Shown here: piece by piece, positions 25,132 to 34,032 of the stretch
How positions within the stretch are numbered: the first letter of the stretch is position 1
Layout: each line of letters opens with the position of its first letter
Assembly: GCA_024400955.1 (NCBI GenBank)
Contig: JAKSLY010000022.1
Coordinates: forward strand, 1-49,098
Direction: 5' to 3'
DNA length: 49,098 nt
From: Treponema sp.
GTDB lineage: Bacteria > Spirochaetota > Spirochaetia > Treponematales > Treponemataceae
The notes under the pieces: generated by a model
Told to the model about the DNA's origin: nothing
What the model saw: the letters and a program-made list of their open reading frames with translations, nothing else
Database searches by the model: none
Program-made: the position numbers and the translations under genes

Positions 25132-27387
25132 ATGAATAAAATTGCCAGCCAATTCATAAACATAATCATTCTGATTCTTGTAGCACTTTTCTTTTCCATG
25201 GACAAATTCAGTACAAGCAGGACTTCATACATAAGCGCCCTGTCAGACACGGGCATTTTTCTTGACCCCCAGGGAACAAAAACATGTGAATCCTTGTCAC
25301 AAGATGACTTTACCCCACAAATTTTTCCATGGTACCCGGGATTATACACTGGCAAGGTATGGATTGATGCAACCATAGACAATTCCAAGCTAAACATAGA
25401 CGAAGCATACACGGTGAATCTTGGAAACGACTACATTGCAGAAGCTACGATTTACATACTGAGTGATGGCACATGGGTTAAGACTGGACGAACAGGACGA
25501 GGCCTAAAGAAATCGGAAATCAATATAGCCAGCAAGGATCCTGTACTTCCACTTAAAAGTTACTATATCAAGCATAATCCAAAAGTCAACATCAGGATCT
25601 GCATATCTTGCGAATCAGGAAACCCAATAAAACTTGGAATCATGGAATTCCCTAAATTCATGGAAATGGAAGCCAGAAACCATGCCATTGGTGCATTCAA
25701 CTGCGGCGGCGGCTTCCTCATCATAATCGCAGTGCTTTTCATTGCCATAGGTCTAAAGAACAATTCCTTTTTTCTTCTCTTTTTATCGTCCGCTCTATAC
25801 TTCATAAAGGAAATCCAGCTGAGCGGAACAGGACCCGTAATCCTATGGAACCAGTTTTCAGGGCCAATCCTTACACCCATGATTTTTTACGTCCTGGACA
25901 TCGTTTCTTCCATGCTTTTTTTCTACACCATTTATTCCCATCTCAAGGACAACGGACTGTCTGACACCTTCAGGAAATTCATCTTTCCAATAAATCAGAT
26001 TTTCATTGTAACATTCCTTGTCATCCTTGTTTGCAAAAATCCAACCATAAGACATTGTGCATACCTGATTTCCACAGCATTGATTTTCAACACTTCCTTT
26101 GCAGGTCTATATGCAACCATGTACAAGCATAGGGATGCTCGGACCCTTACGTATTTCTGCTGGACCTTCATTGTCTTTTTTGGAATCATCCTGAGAACCA
26201 TAAATTTCCTGAAGATAACTTTTCCTTCTCCGGCCTTCAGCTTCCTTACTTCCGACAAAAAGTTCATCCCCGAATTCACCCTGCTGATGATGACAGTTCC
26301 TTCGCTTCTCAAATACGCCACCAACATGAATTCAATTTTCCTTAGGCTAAAGTCAGACAACAGGATTCTTACAAAGGAAAATGAAGAACTTAAGGAACGA
26401 ATTGTTGTTGACACTTCCACAGTTGACCAGATACTAAAGCTTTCAAGGACAATACTTACAACTTCCGACATACTGTACTCGAAAACCTACATAAGGGAAA
26501 ACTGCGAGTACATCGACATCATAAAAAGAAAGACGTCAAAGGCAGGAGACATTGCAACAATCCTCAAGGAAAGAATCGACACTGAACACAGGGACAAGAA
26601 CCTGATTCTCCTGGAATCATTTTTTACCAGCTGCCTTCAGTCTTCAAGAAAATACTCCGAAGAAAAAAACTGCAACCTTTCCGTCAAGAATGCCATAACC
26701 AATGACACCCTTGTCCTTGCAAACGAAAAAATCCTCCAGTACATCTTCATAGATTTTTCCATTGCCATAATTGAATTCTCAAAGGAAAAGACAAAGCCAC
26801 AGATTCAGTTTGAACAGGAAAATGACACCTTCATCCTGGAATCAACCATAACATTGAATTCAGCATATTCTTCTTCAAGAAACCAGAAGGTTGAATTTGA
26901 CCTGTCGGAAGACCCGCGTTTTAACATGATCAATCTTGCGGCGAATTTATATGAGGGGACAATTTCCTCAAGGACATCAGGCAGCAAGTGCACCATAACC
27001 ATAAAATTCAACCTTGAATGCATTCCGCAGGAAAAAGCCCTGGGCAGAAAAATCGTTACAAAATCAATCCTTAAGTCCATCCCTTTTTCCGGAAAGCTGG
27101 AACCCCTGGGAAATGAAAGGCAGGATGCAGACACGGAACAGCAGGCAGAAGATTTTGATTCCACACTGGAAACCATGAAGGAAGAAAACAAGGAAGGAAT
27201 TCTTGACAGGTACGGTCTTTCAAAACGGGAAAAGCAGATTACTTCCCTCATAATAGCAGGCAAAAGCGACAAGGAAATTGCAGAGGAACTTGGAATTTCC
27301 ACAGGAACGGTTGCAAGCCACAACAAAAACCTGTTTAAAAAGATAGGAATCCATAGCCGTGTTGAGTTAATGACAAAACTACGTTAA
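25132..27387 (+). CDS. Membrane-bound LuxR-type regulator: DISM sensor, 7TM, degenerate kinase ATPase, HTH
   Basis: 751 aa from ATG 25132. A first hydrophobic segment (about 8-22) is followed by an extracytoplasmic 7TMR-DISM-like β domain (about 30-175), then seven hydrophobic helices (about 185-405). A charged helix follows (SDNRILTKENEELKERIVVD). A region aligns in outline with histidine-kinase HATPase: ANEKILQYIFIDFSIAIIEF stands where the N-box would be and FNMINLAANLYEGTIS where the GLGL-type end would be. The N-box asparagine and DxGxG are absent. The C-terminus is a clear LuxR HTH (LSKREKQITSLIIAGKSDKE). The start is chosen from TTGAAA-N17-TATTCT ending 7 nt upstream; upstream in-frame ATGs lie in or before this promoter. 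Confidence 0.82.
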   Translation: MNKIASQFINIIILILVALFFSMDKFSTSRTSYISALSDTGIFLDPQGTKTCESLSQDDFTPQIFPWYPGLYTGKVWIDATIDNSKLNIDEAYTVNLGNDYIAEATIYILSDGTWVKTGRTGRGLKKSEINIASKDPVLPLKSYYIKHNPKVNIRICISCESGNPIKLGIMEFPKFMEMEARNHAIGAFNCGGGFLIIIAVLFIAIGLKNNSFFLLFLSSALYFIKEIQLSGTGPVILWNQFSGPILTPMIFYVLDIVSSMLFFYTIYSHLKDNGLSDTFRKFIFPINQIFIVTFLVILVCKNPTIRHCAYLISTALIFNTSFAGLYATMYKHRDARTLTYFCWTFIVFFGIILRTINFLKITFPSPAFSFLTSDKKFIPEFTLLMMTVPSLLKYATNMNSIFLRLKSDNRILTKENEELKERIVVDTSTVDQILKLSRTILTTSDILYSKTYIRENCEYIDIIKRKTSKAGDIATILKERIDTEHRDKNLILLESFFTSCLQSSRKYSEEKNCNLSVKNAITNDTLVLANEKILQYIFIDFSIAIIEFSKEKTKPQIQFEQENDTFILESTITLNSAYSSSRNQKVEFDLSEDPRFNMINLAANLYEGTISSRTSGSKCTITIKFNLECIPQEKALGRKIVTKSILKSIPFSGKLEPLGNERQDADTEQQAEDFDSTLETMKEENKEGILDRYGLSKREKQITSLIIAGKSDKEIAEELGISTGTVASHNKNLFKKIGIHSRVELMTKLR

Positions 27388-27443
27388 AATAGACTTTCAA
27401 AAGGCGCCCTCCATGGGTGTGCCATTATTCAGGGGACAAGATT

Positions 27444-28505
27444 ATGGGTGGAAATACATTCGGTGAAATTTTTACGGTAACGACCTTCGGAGAAAGCCAC
27501 GGTGAAGGCCTTGGATGCATTATTGACGGTCTTCCTGCAGGAATTGATTTTAATGCTGAATTCCTTCAGTCCGAAATGGACAGGAGAAAACCGGGTGCAA
27601 AAAGCGCTGCTGTTACGAACAGAAAGGAAGCAGACAAGGCAGAAGTCTTAAGCGGCATTTTTGAAGGAAAAACCACAGGCACACCGATTGCAGTCCTAAT
27701 CAGAAACAGCAACCAGCATTCATCAGACTACAACAACATAATGAACAAATTCCGTCCGGGTCATGCAGACTACACCTTCTGGAAAAAATACGGAATCAGG
27801 GACTACAGGGGCGGCGGAAGATCAAGCGGCAGGGAAACTTGCGCCCGCGTTGCAGCCGGTGCCTTTGCAAAGATGTTCCTTAATACCATGGGAATCAAGG
27901 TTACGGCATACACCGTCAAGGCAGCAGGCATAAGCGCCACAGAAACGGACCTTGCAGAAATCGAGAACAACCAGATCAGGACTGCAGACAAGAATGCAGC
28001 TCCCCTCATGCAGAAAAAGATAGAAGAATTCCAGAAAGCCGGAAATTCCTGTGGCGGTATAGTTGAATGCCGCATTGACGGAATTCCTGCAGGCATCGGT
28101 GAACCGGTCTTTGACAAGCTTGACGCCCTTCTTGCCCATGCCATTCTCTCCATCGGTGCAATCAAGGGAATTGAATTCGGCCTTGGCTTTGGCTGCGCAG
28201 ATTCAACTGGATTTGACAACAATGACTTCATGAGAAGCGGCCCATCCTTTGAAACCAATAATGCAGGTGGAATCCTTGGGGGAATTTCCAACGGCAACAC
28301 GGTAATTTTCAGGGCTGCAGTAAAACCTGTGCCAAGCATATACCAGAAGCAGGAAACCATCGACAAGGAAGGAAATGAATGCGACATTCTCATTGAAGGC
28401 CGTCATGACGTATGCCTTTGCCCAAGAATCGTGCCTGTAATCGAAGCCATGACTGCCGTCACCCTTTGTGACCTGATCCTTAGAAACAGAAGCGCAAGAG
28501 CCTGA
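27444..28505 (+). CDS. aroC: Chorismate synthase
   Basis: Makes chorismate from EPSP with reduced FMN. 353 aa from MGGNTFGEIF (27444), where AGGGGAC lies 6-7 nt upstream; an in-frame GTG at 27417 is less likely. Family motifs are FGESHGEGLGCIIDGLPAG, RPGHADYTFWKKYG with GGGRSSGRETCARVAAGA, and GFGCADSTGFDNND. There is no promoter-quality gap from the LuxR-type gene apart from 56 bp with a weak hairpin, so read-through is possible. A carboxypeptidase follows after 8 nt. Confidence 0.96.
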   Translation: MGGNTFGEIFTVTTFGESHGEGLGCIIDGLPAGIDFNAEFLQSEMDRRKPGAKSAAVTNRKEADKAEVLSGIFEGKTTGTPIAVLIRNSNQHSSDYNNIMNKFRPGHADYTFWKKYGIRDYRGGGRSSGRETCARVAAGAFAKMFLNTMGIKVTAYTVKAAGISATETDLAEIENNQIRTADKNAAPLMQKKIEEFQKAGNSCGGIVECRIDGIPAGIGEPVFDKLDALLAHAILSIGAIKGIEFGLGFGCADSTGFDNNDFMRSGPSFETNNAGGILGGISNGNTVIFRAAVKPVPSIYQKQETIDKEGNECDILIEGRHDVCLCPRIVPVIEAMTAVTLCDLILRNRSARA

Positions 28506-28513
28506 GAACCATC

Positions 28514-29968
28514 ATGGAAAACTACACCCCGGACTATTTTGATCCGCCAGAAATTCCAAAGCCTCAGGTTCAGCAGCAGGAGAATAGATCCAGCCTTAAA
28601 TTCAAGGTTCTTGGAATCATGGCTCTTGTCCTGGGACTTTCCTACGGCATATACATCTGCATTTGTGCCCACAGGCTGTCCCATCCTTCAGAACCTGCAC
28701 AGCTTAAGGATGAACAGGCGCTGGAGCTTTCGGCAAAACTTGATTCAATTTTTTCTGAAAGAACCAAAATCGTAAAGGAACTTCCATACAAGACCATTCC
28801 GGCAAACCTGGATGTCTATGCAGAAAGCGCAATCATCATCGATGCTGCTTCCGGCAACATCCTGTATGAAAAAAATGCAGACAGGAAAATTCCGCCTGCA
28901 TCCATGACGAAGCTTGTTGAAATGTATGTCGTGTACGAAGCCATAAAAAATGGTGAAGTGGCCCTTGATGACATTGTTCCCCTGCCACCAAAATGCTGGG
29001 CAGTAAACCTTCCGCGGGATGCATCCATCATGTTTCTTGCACAGGGACAGACCGTAACCCTTAGGGAACTTCTTCTTGGCCTCGCCATTGCAAGCGGTAA
29101 CGATGCATCCATTGCAGTTGCCGAATACGTATGCGGCAGCATGGATGATTTTGTAAAGAGGATGAACGATACTGTAGCTTCCTTTGGCCTAAAGAACACA
29201 CGCTTTGTGGAATCAAGCGGCTACAGCGAATACAATTATACAACGGCAAGGGAATTTGCGGCATTCTGCAGGCGATACGTCAACGACTACCCTGAAAGCC
29301 TTGCCATGTTCCACAGCCAGAAGGTTCTTGCCTATCCGCAGCAGCACAACCTGCCGAGGGAACAGCAGAACAAGGAAAGCAACCAGCCTGTAATCCAGTA
29401 CAATACCAACAAGCTTCTAGGACTTTTACCCGGTTGCGACGGACTTAAAACCGGATTCATTTACGAAAGCGGTTACAACCTGGCCCTAACGGCTTGCAGG
29501 AACGGCACAAGGTTCATTTCGATAACAATGAAGGGACCTGGAATCGGCAGCGTGCAGGGAAACAGATACAGGATTCATGACCATACAATCATGGAAGAAT
29601 TCGCCTTTGAAAAATTCGACACATACAGGCCAAGTCAGGAAGGAAAAAAATTCCTGATTCCAGTTGCCGGTGGAAAGCAGAAGGCAGTCAATCTTGTTCC
29701 GGCTCTTGACGAAGCATTTTCCGTTCCATTCATTTCCGGGGAAACGCCACGGGATGCGGCAGAAAAAATTACAGTGCAGGTAAAGATTCCTGCATGCATT
29801 TTCGGACAGGTTGAATTGGGCAACGATTACGGTTCAATCCATTATCTTCTTGATGGAAAGATCCTGAGGACGATTCCCCTGGTTGCCGACAGAAACATAG
29901 AAAAAGCAAATATCTTTGCCCAGGCTTCGGAAAACCTTGCAGCAAAGATATGCGGCTTGAAACATTAA
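28514..29968 (+). CDS. D-alanyl-D-alanine carboxypeptidase (S11, PBP5-like)
   Basis: Trims the terminal D-Ala of peptidoglycan stem peptides. 484 aa with a cytoplasmic tail, one transmembrane segment (about 34-54) and the S11 catalytic set: PPASMTKLVEMY (SxxK), GLAIASGNDASIAVAEY (SxN) and GCDGLKTGFIYESGY (KTG). The C-terminal domain (about 370-480) is the β-rich PBP5-C module. It starts 8 nt after aroC without a clear ribosome binding site, which suggests coupling. Confidence 0.93.
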   Translation: MENYTPDYFDPPEIPKPQVQQQENRSSLKFKVLGIMALVLGLSYGIYICICAHRLSHPSEPAQLKDEQALELSAKLDSIFSERTKIVKELPYKTIPANLDVYAESAIIIDAASGNILYEKNADRKIPPASMTKLVEMYVVYEAIKNGEVALDDIVPLPPKCWAVNLPRDASIMFLAQGQTVTLRELLLGLAIASGNDASIAVAEYVCGSMDDFVKRMNDTVASFGLKNTRFVESSGYSEYNYTTAREFAAFCRRYVNDYPESLAMFHSQKVLAYPQQHNLPREQQNKESNQPVIQYNTNKLLGLLPGCDGLKTGFIYESGYNLALTACRNGTRFISITMKGPGIGSVQGNRYRIHDHTIMEEFAFEKFDTYRPSQEGKKFLIPVAGGKQKAVNLVPALDEAFSVPFISGETPRDAAEKITVQVKIPACIFGQVELGNDYGSIHYLLDGKILRTIPLVADRNIEKANIFAQASENLAAKICGLKH

Positions 29969-29983
29969 AGCTATAGAAAAATC

Positions 29984-32167
29984 CTACTTAAGGCTTGTTA
30001 TGTCGGTAAACTCATAACCCCTGGAAAGAACTTCATCAAAAAGGACATCAAGCTTTTTGTACATGCTGTCGTTTTCTGAGAATGCATTTCTTCCAGCCTG
30101 AACAGGTATCACGATTCCATCATAAAGGTTTTCCGAAATCATCCTTACGTACTCTGTGGAAGTTGGAACACGCCCTTCTTCTGAAGAAAGTCCCTTTGTA
30201 AAGGCTTCCACATAAGTGTAACCTGCATCATTTCCAGCCTTCTTCATTACTTCAGTATGATGATAGTATGGAGCATGCCACAACAGTGAAAGCTCGCAAT
30301 TTGTCGCATTAAAGAACTCATCTTCGTTTCTTGCAAGTCCCCTCTTGATGAATTCCCTGTCAATGACAAAACTGTTTTCCGTAAGGTCAGCAGTCGTATA
30401 GAAAAGGGATGCACATGTATGTCCTGATTCAGCAATCTGCTTTGCAATCTGTGGATAGCGGCGGATGAACTCACCGTTAATAAAGAACACGGCCTTAATA
30501 TTGTAATCCTTAAGCTTAAAGAGAATGTCGGCAACCCCTTCACTGTCGTTCATGCAGTCAATGGCAAGAACTGCCTTTCCAACGGTAACGTCTTCCAGCA
30601 TGCTTTCCCTGTAAACAGGATATGTAATTACACTGCCAGACAAAGAGCGGACGTAAAGGCTGTTTTCAAAATGGGCATTCTTTCCGTCTGCCTCAAATAC
30701 GCGGAACCTTGAGTTCCTGTCCTTTCTTGAAGGACTTACAACGGCAGATGTTTTTGCCCACGACCTGTTCTCCTCGTTGTATTCGTAAGTGCTTCCATTT
30801 GAAGATTTTTCATAAATCCTGTAGTCGCTGAAAAACGGAGATTCAGCAGAAGAAAGGAACAGAAGTTTTTCTTCACCGCCGATGGTCCATGAACTGATGG
30901 TGCTGACTCCACCCATGGCAATGGTAGACCTCGAAATCCAGCAGCATGAAACCACCTTCTCTCCGGAACGGGTTGCGCTGTTGGCAAGGATGTTCAGGTC
31001 AAAGACGCAGAATTTTTCACCATCAGTATAGGCAACCTTCTTCCTGTCAGGAGAAAGAACCGGTGCAATGGAATCTTCGGCATTAAACAAAGGCTGAAGG
31101 CTTCCTTCCTTTACGGTAAACACCCTGCTTATCCTGGAATTGCTTTCAAAGTCCAGCATGTTCACCCAGAGAACTGGATGCTTGTCAAAATTCCAGAATA
31201 TCCTGTAATCAACAGGAGAACCTGCAAAGTCAGTAATCTGGAGTGTTGTCTCAATCTTTACGAAATTGTAGTTTTCCTTCTGGTCGATGGAAAAAAGACT
31301 TAGGATCTTGTTCTTTGAAATTACTGCAACCTTTGTTCCGGAAGCATTGCACCAGAACCTGTCGTTCCTGCAGTCAAAGGAATATGGAAGCCTGCCCTGT
31401 ACTGAACCGCTGCCTACAACCGTGTTATAAAGACCGCGTGTATAAAGTTCATTTTCTTCAATGGAATAAACAACATCACCGTCGATGTAAAGGATTCTCT
31501 TGTCCAATGTCCACTGGACGCTTTCTATTGTTCCCTTTCCAATCTTTCTATAGGTTTCAGGAATGTCGTAGTTCTTGAAAATGGCCTGAGGAGTAACAAA
31601 GTAAATGCTTCCATTCTTTTCGTAAAGAACTGCCTTGCTGTCAGGAGCCCATTTTACATCTGCATCTTCACCTGCGGTTGTAACGGATTCCACAAGGACC
31701 TTTTCTGCTCCAGTCATGTTGTCGCAGATTACAAGGCATGACTTTCCTTCTTCCAGGTTCTTTATGTAGCAGCTGAACTTTCCATCCGGACTTGTTGACA
31801 TGCTAAAGCTGTGCCTTGCCGTTGAAAGAATGTTGGAATCAATGTTCTTCCATTCCATGCTCTGGGTGGAAAAATTATACCATGCAGTTGATGAGGCATT
31901 TCTGATCTGAAGCTTTTTTCCTCCGTCAAGGACTTCCATCCTGTCAGGGAAGCATGTAAGGGGTTCCGGCTGGCCCTTAACTTCCTTTTCCATGAGCTTT
32001 ACGTTATAAAGGGTCTTGTAGGTAATGTTCCCCGTGTAATCATTCTCCTTTGTAAAAATAAGAGAATCAGATCCCGCAAGATCATACTCGCAGAACCTGA
32101 TTTTTGAAAAGGAAGGAATACTTACGGAAGCCAGAATTGCAAATCCGAAAATTAGCTTGTATTTCAT
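29984..32167 (-). CDS. Exported β-propeller protein with degenerate polysaccharide-deacetylase domain
   Basis: 727 aa with an N-terminal signal sequence (MKYKLIFGFAILASVSIPSF). Residues about 30-500 contain TolB/PD40-like blades such as WAPDSKAVLYEKNGSIYFV and LSPDRKKVAYTDGEKFCVFD. Residues about 530-727 resemble the NodB fold: KAVFFINGEFIRRYPQIAKQIAESGHT. The metal site is altered: the TFDD position reads AIDCMND (Cys538), the HxxxH position reads HTCAS, and the RPP(Y) position reads WHAPYY. It is probably a binding protein in the periplasm, not an active deacetylase. It is 17 nt downstream of the M23 gene, likely co-transcribed. Confidence 0.7.
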   Translation of the reverse strand: MKYKLIFGFAILASVSIPSFSKIRFCEYDLAGSDSLIFTKENDYTGNITYKTLYNVKLMEKEVKGQPEPLTCFPDRMEVLDGGKKLQIRNASSTAWYNFSTQSMEWKNIDSNILSTARHSFSMSTSPDGKFSCYIKNLEEGKSCLVICDNMTGAEKVLVESVTTAGEDADVKWAPDSKAVLYEKNGSIYFVTPQAIFKNYDIPETYRKIGKGTIESVQWTLDKRILYIDGDVVYSIEENELYTRGLYNTVVGSGSVQGRLPYSFDCRNDRFWCNASGTKVAVISKNKILSLFSIDQKENYNFVKIETTLQITDFAGSPVDYRIFWNFDKHPVLWVNMLDFESNSRISRVFTVKEGSLQPLFNAEDSIAPVLSPDRKKVAYTDGEKFCVFDLNILANSATRSGEKVVSCCWISRSTIAMGGVSTISSWTIGGEEKLLFLSSAESPFFSDYRIYEKSSNGSTYEYNEENRSWAKTSAVVSPSRKDRNSRFRVFEADGKNAHFENSLYVRSLSGSVITYPVYRESMLEDVTVGKAVLAIDCMNDSEGVADILFKLKDYNIKAVFFINGEFIRRYPQIAKQIAESGHTCASLFYTTADLTENSFVIDREFIKRGLARNEDEFFNATNCELSLLWHAPYYHHTEVMKKAGNDAGYTYVEAFTKGLSSEEGRVPTSTEYVRMISENLYDGIVIPVQAGRNAFSENDSMYKKLDVLFDEVLSRGYEFTDITSLK

Positions 32168-32184
32168 TAGTTCAACCTCAAAAA

Positions 32185-33408
32185 CTAGAATTTTCCACGA
32201 ACAACAGTCTGCGGATCAACTGGAACCGAATTCTTGTATACCGTAAAATGAAGATGCGGTCCGGTTGAATATCCGGTGCTGCCAACAAGTCCGACCTTTG
32301 TAGACTGATTTACTGCATCATTCTTCTTTACAAGAATTTTGCTCATATGTGCATAAAGGGTCTGATACCCTTCACCATGATTGACAAGAACATAGTTTCC
32401 ATACAGTGGAGTAAAGCCCGCCCTTGCAACAGTTCCACTCTTTGAAGCATAAATTGGAGTTCCCGTAGGACATGCAAGATCCAGTCCCTTGTGGGAAGTG
32501 GCAACTCCTGTAATCGGATCATGCCTGAATCCAAAGCGGGAAGAAATCCTGTAGCTTGACTTGAGTGGGTTGCCAAAGAATTCACCAAGGGCATTCTGCA
32601 ATGTTTTTGCATCAAGCCTTGCGCCAGGAATGAACAGCTTCTGCTTTTCCACAAGAACATCAGAAGAAAGGTCATTGACATCAAGGATTGCCGACACGCC
32701 CACATTGTATTTTGAGGCAATGGAACTTACGGATTCATTTTTTGAAACTACGTGAACAAGACCGTCCATGGAAGGAATCCTAAGCTTCTGTCCTGAATAT
32801 ACTGAACGAACGTTTGAAATTCCATTGACTGCTATAAGGGTTGAAATGTTTGAAAGTCCAAACCTGCTGCAAATTCCGCTGATGGTTTCCCCAGGCTTTA
32901 CCGTATAGTTCTGGAAGGTAACAGGCTCACTGAACCTGCTTGCCGAAATAACACGATTGCTGTCCTGGTCAAAAACGTTACCTTCGCTGTCATAGTAACT
33001 GATCCTGTCCATGGCAAAGCTGCTCATGAGACCGTCGAGGAATTCATTCTCTGCAGCACGGGTTACAGACATGTCCAGAACGCGCACATGGCTTTTCGTC
33101 ATGCTGAACAAATGGAGGGAAGTAAGTGGAACTGAAAGAACTGCCGCAGCCAGGGGAACTGCAACAAGAAATTTTGAAGCTGACTTTACAGTCTTTGCCG
33201 TATACAGGACATTTCCAGCCAAGGTCTTTACAGAAAAACCCAGGCCATTGGACTTTCTGAAAATCTTTTTTACAGCCTTTCCATAGTCCTCGCTATTTTC
33301 CGAGAAACGCTTTGGTCTGGCTGGCAGACGGCTTACTGCCACTGCCCTTGTCCTTGTAGTCTTTCTTGGGCTATAGGATGAAACTTCAAAACAATTTATT
33401 ACTTCCAT
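32185..33408 (-). CDS. Membrane-anchored LysM-LysM-M23 peptidase
   Basis: 407 aa. After a basic cytoplasmic stretch, a hydrophobic segment (about 78-102) anchors it. LysM1 is VKPGETISGICSRFGLSN and LysM2 is VSKNESVSSIASKYNVG (about 170-265). The C-terminal M23 domain keeps its zinc site: SHKGLDLA (HxxxD) and GPHLHFTVY (HxH), plus LYAHM. Probably a D,D-endopeptidase of peptidoglycan. It has no Shine-Dalgarno sequence; GATACT ends 6 nt before the ATG, a possible leaderless start without a good -35. It is divergent to lepB. Confidence 0.93.
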   Translation of the reverse strand: MEVINCFEVSSYSPRKTTRTRAVAVSRLPARPKRFSENSEDYGKAVKKIFRKSNGLGFSVKTLAGNVLYTAKTVKSASKFLVAVPLAAAVLSVPLTSLHLFSMTKSHVRVLDMSVTRAAENEFLDGLMSSFAMDRISYYDSEGNVFDQDSNRVISASRFSEPVTFQNYTVKPGETISGICSRFGLSNISTLIAVNGISNVRSVYSGQKLRIPSMDGLVHVVSKNESVSSIASKYNVGVSAILDVNDLSSDVLVEKQKLFIPGARLDAKTLQNALGEFFGNPLKSSYRISSRFGFRHDPITGVATSHKGLDLACPTGTPIYASKSGTVARAGFTPLYGNYVLVNHGEGYQTLYAHMSKILVKKNDAVNQSTKVGLVGSTGYSTGPHLHFTVYKNSVPVDPQTVVRGKF

Positions 33409-33480
33409 ACTTCAAGTATCGACTTTTTTCCTACAAAATTTATACCCCGGGCAAAAGTTTTTCTTAATTATGGAAGAAAC

Positions 33481-34032
33481 ATGAATCAACTGCTAAAACC
33501 AAATGTACGGGATGTCGATAAATTCAACATGGAAGAAAAAAAGAGGAACAGAATCCTTGTACTTGGCCTTGCAATCTTAGTTGGCATCCTTGTTAAGATT
33601 TTCTGTCTTGAAGTCTTTACGGTTCAGGGAAATTCCATGGAACCTTCAATCAAGAACGGGGAGACAATTTTCGTAAACAAGCTTGCATACGGCCTGCAGC
33701 TGCCCTTTAAGGCAAAACTGCTGATTCCATGGAAGGCTCCGGAACTTAATGACGTGGTCATCTATGCCATTGACGGAAATGTCATTGTAAAGCGCATTAC
33801 CGGACTTCCAGGCACTCCACTAGAATTTACCACCGATTCCCAGTATAATATTGTGTTGAATGCAGAAAAAATTCCCATTACCGAAGTGCAATACCATAAG
33901 CTTTCGGTTACGGATTCCATTCCAGGGGGAGTTTATTTTGCAACAGGCGACAATCCTGAAAAATCCATCGATTCAAGGGATTACGGTTACATTCCGCAGA
34001 ACAATATTTTAGGCAGGGTGCTATTCAAATGA
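33481..34032 (+). CDS. lepB: Signal peptidase I
   Basis: 183 aa. One N-terminal membrane segment (about 24-45), the nucleophile in QGNSMEPSIKNGE (Ser52), the general-base Lys in DGNVIVKRITGLPG (Lys104), and the ATGDNPEKSIDSRDYG box typical of SPase I. It removes signal peptides of exported proteins. GGAAG lies 6-7 nt before the ATG. The last codon and stop overlap the next gene's ATG (ATGA). Confidence 0.95.
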   Translation: MNQLLKPNVRDVDKFNMEEKKRNRILVLGLAILVGILVKIFCLEVFTVQGNSMEPSIKNGETIFVNKLAYGLQLPFKAKLLIPWKAPELNDVVIYAIDGNVIVKRITGLPGTPLEFTTDSQYNIVLNAEKIPITEVQYHKLSVTDSIPGGVYFATGDNPEKSIDSRDYGYIPQNNILGRVLFK

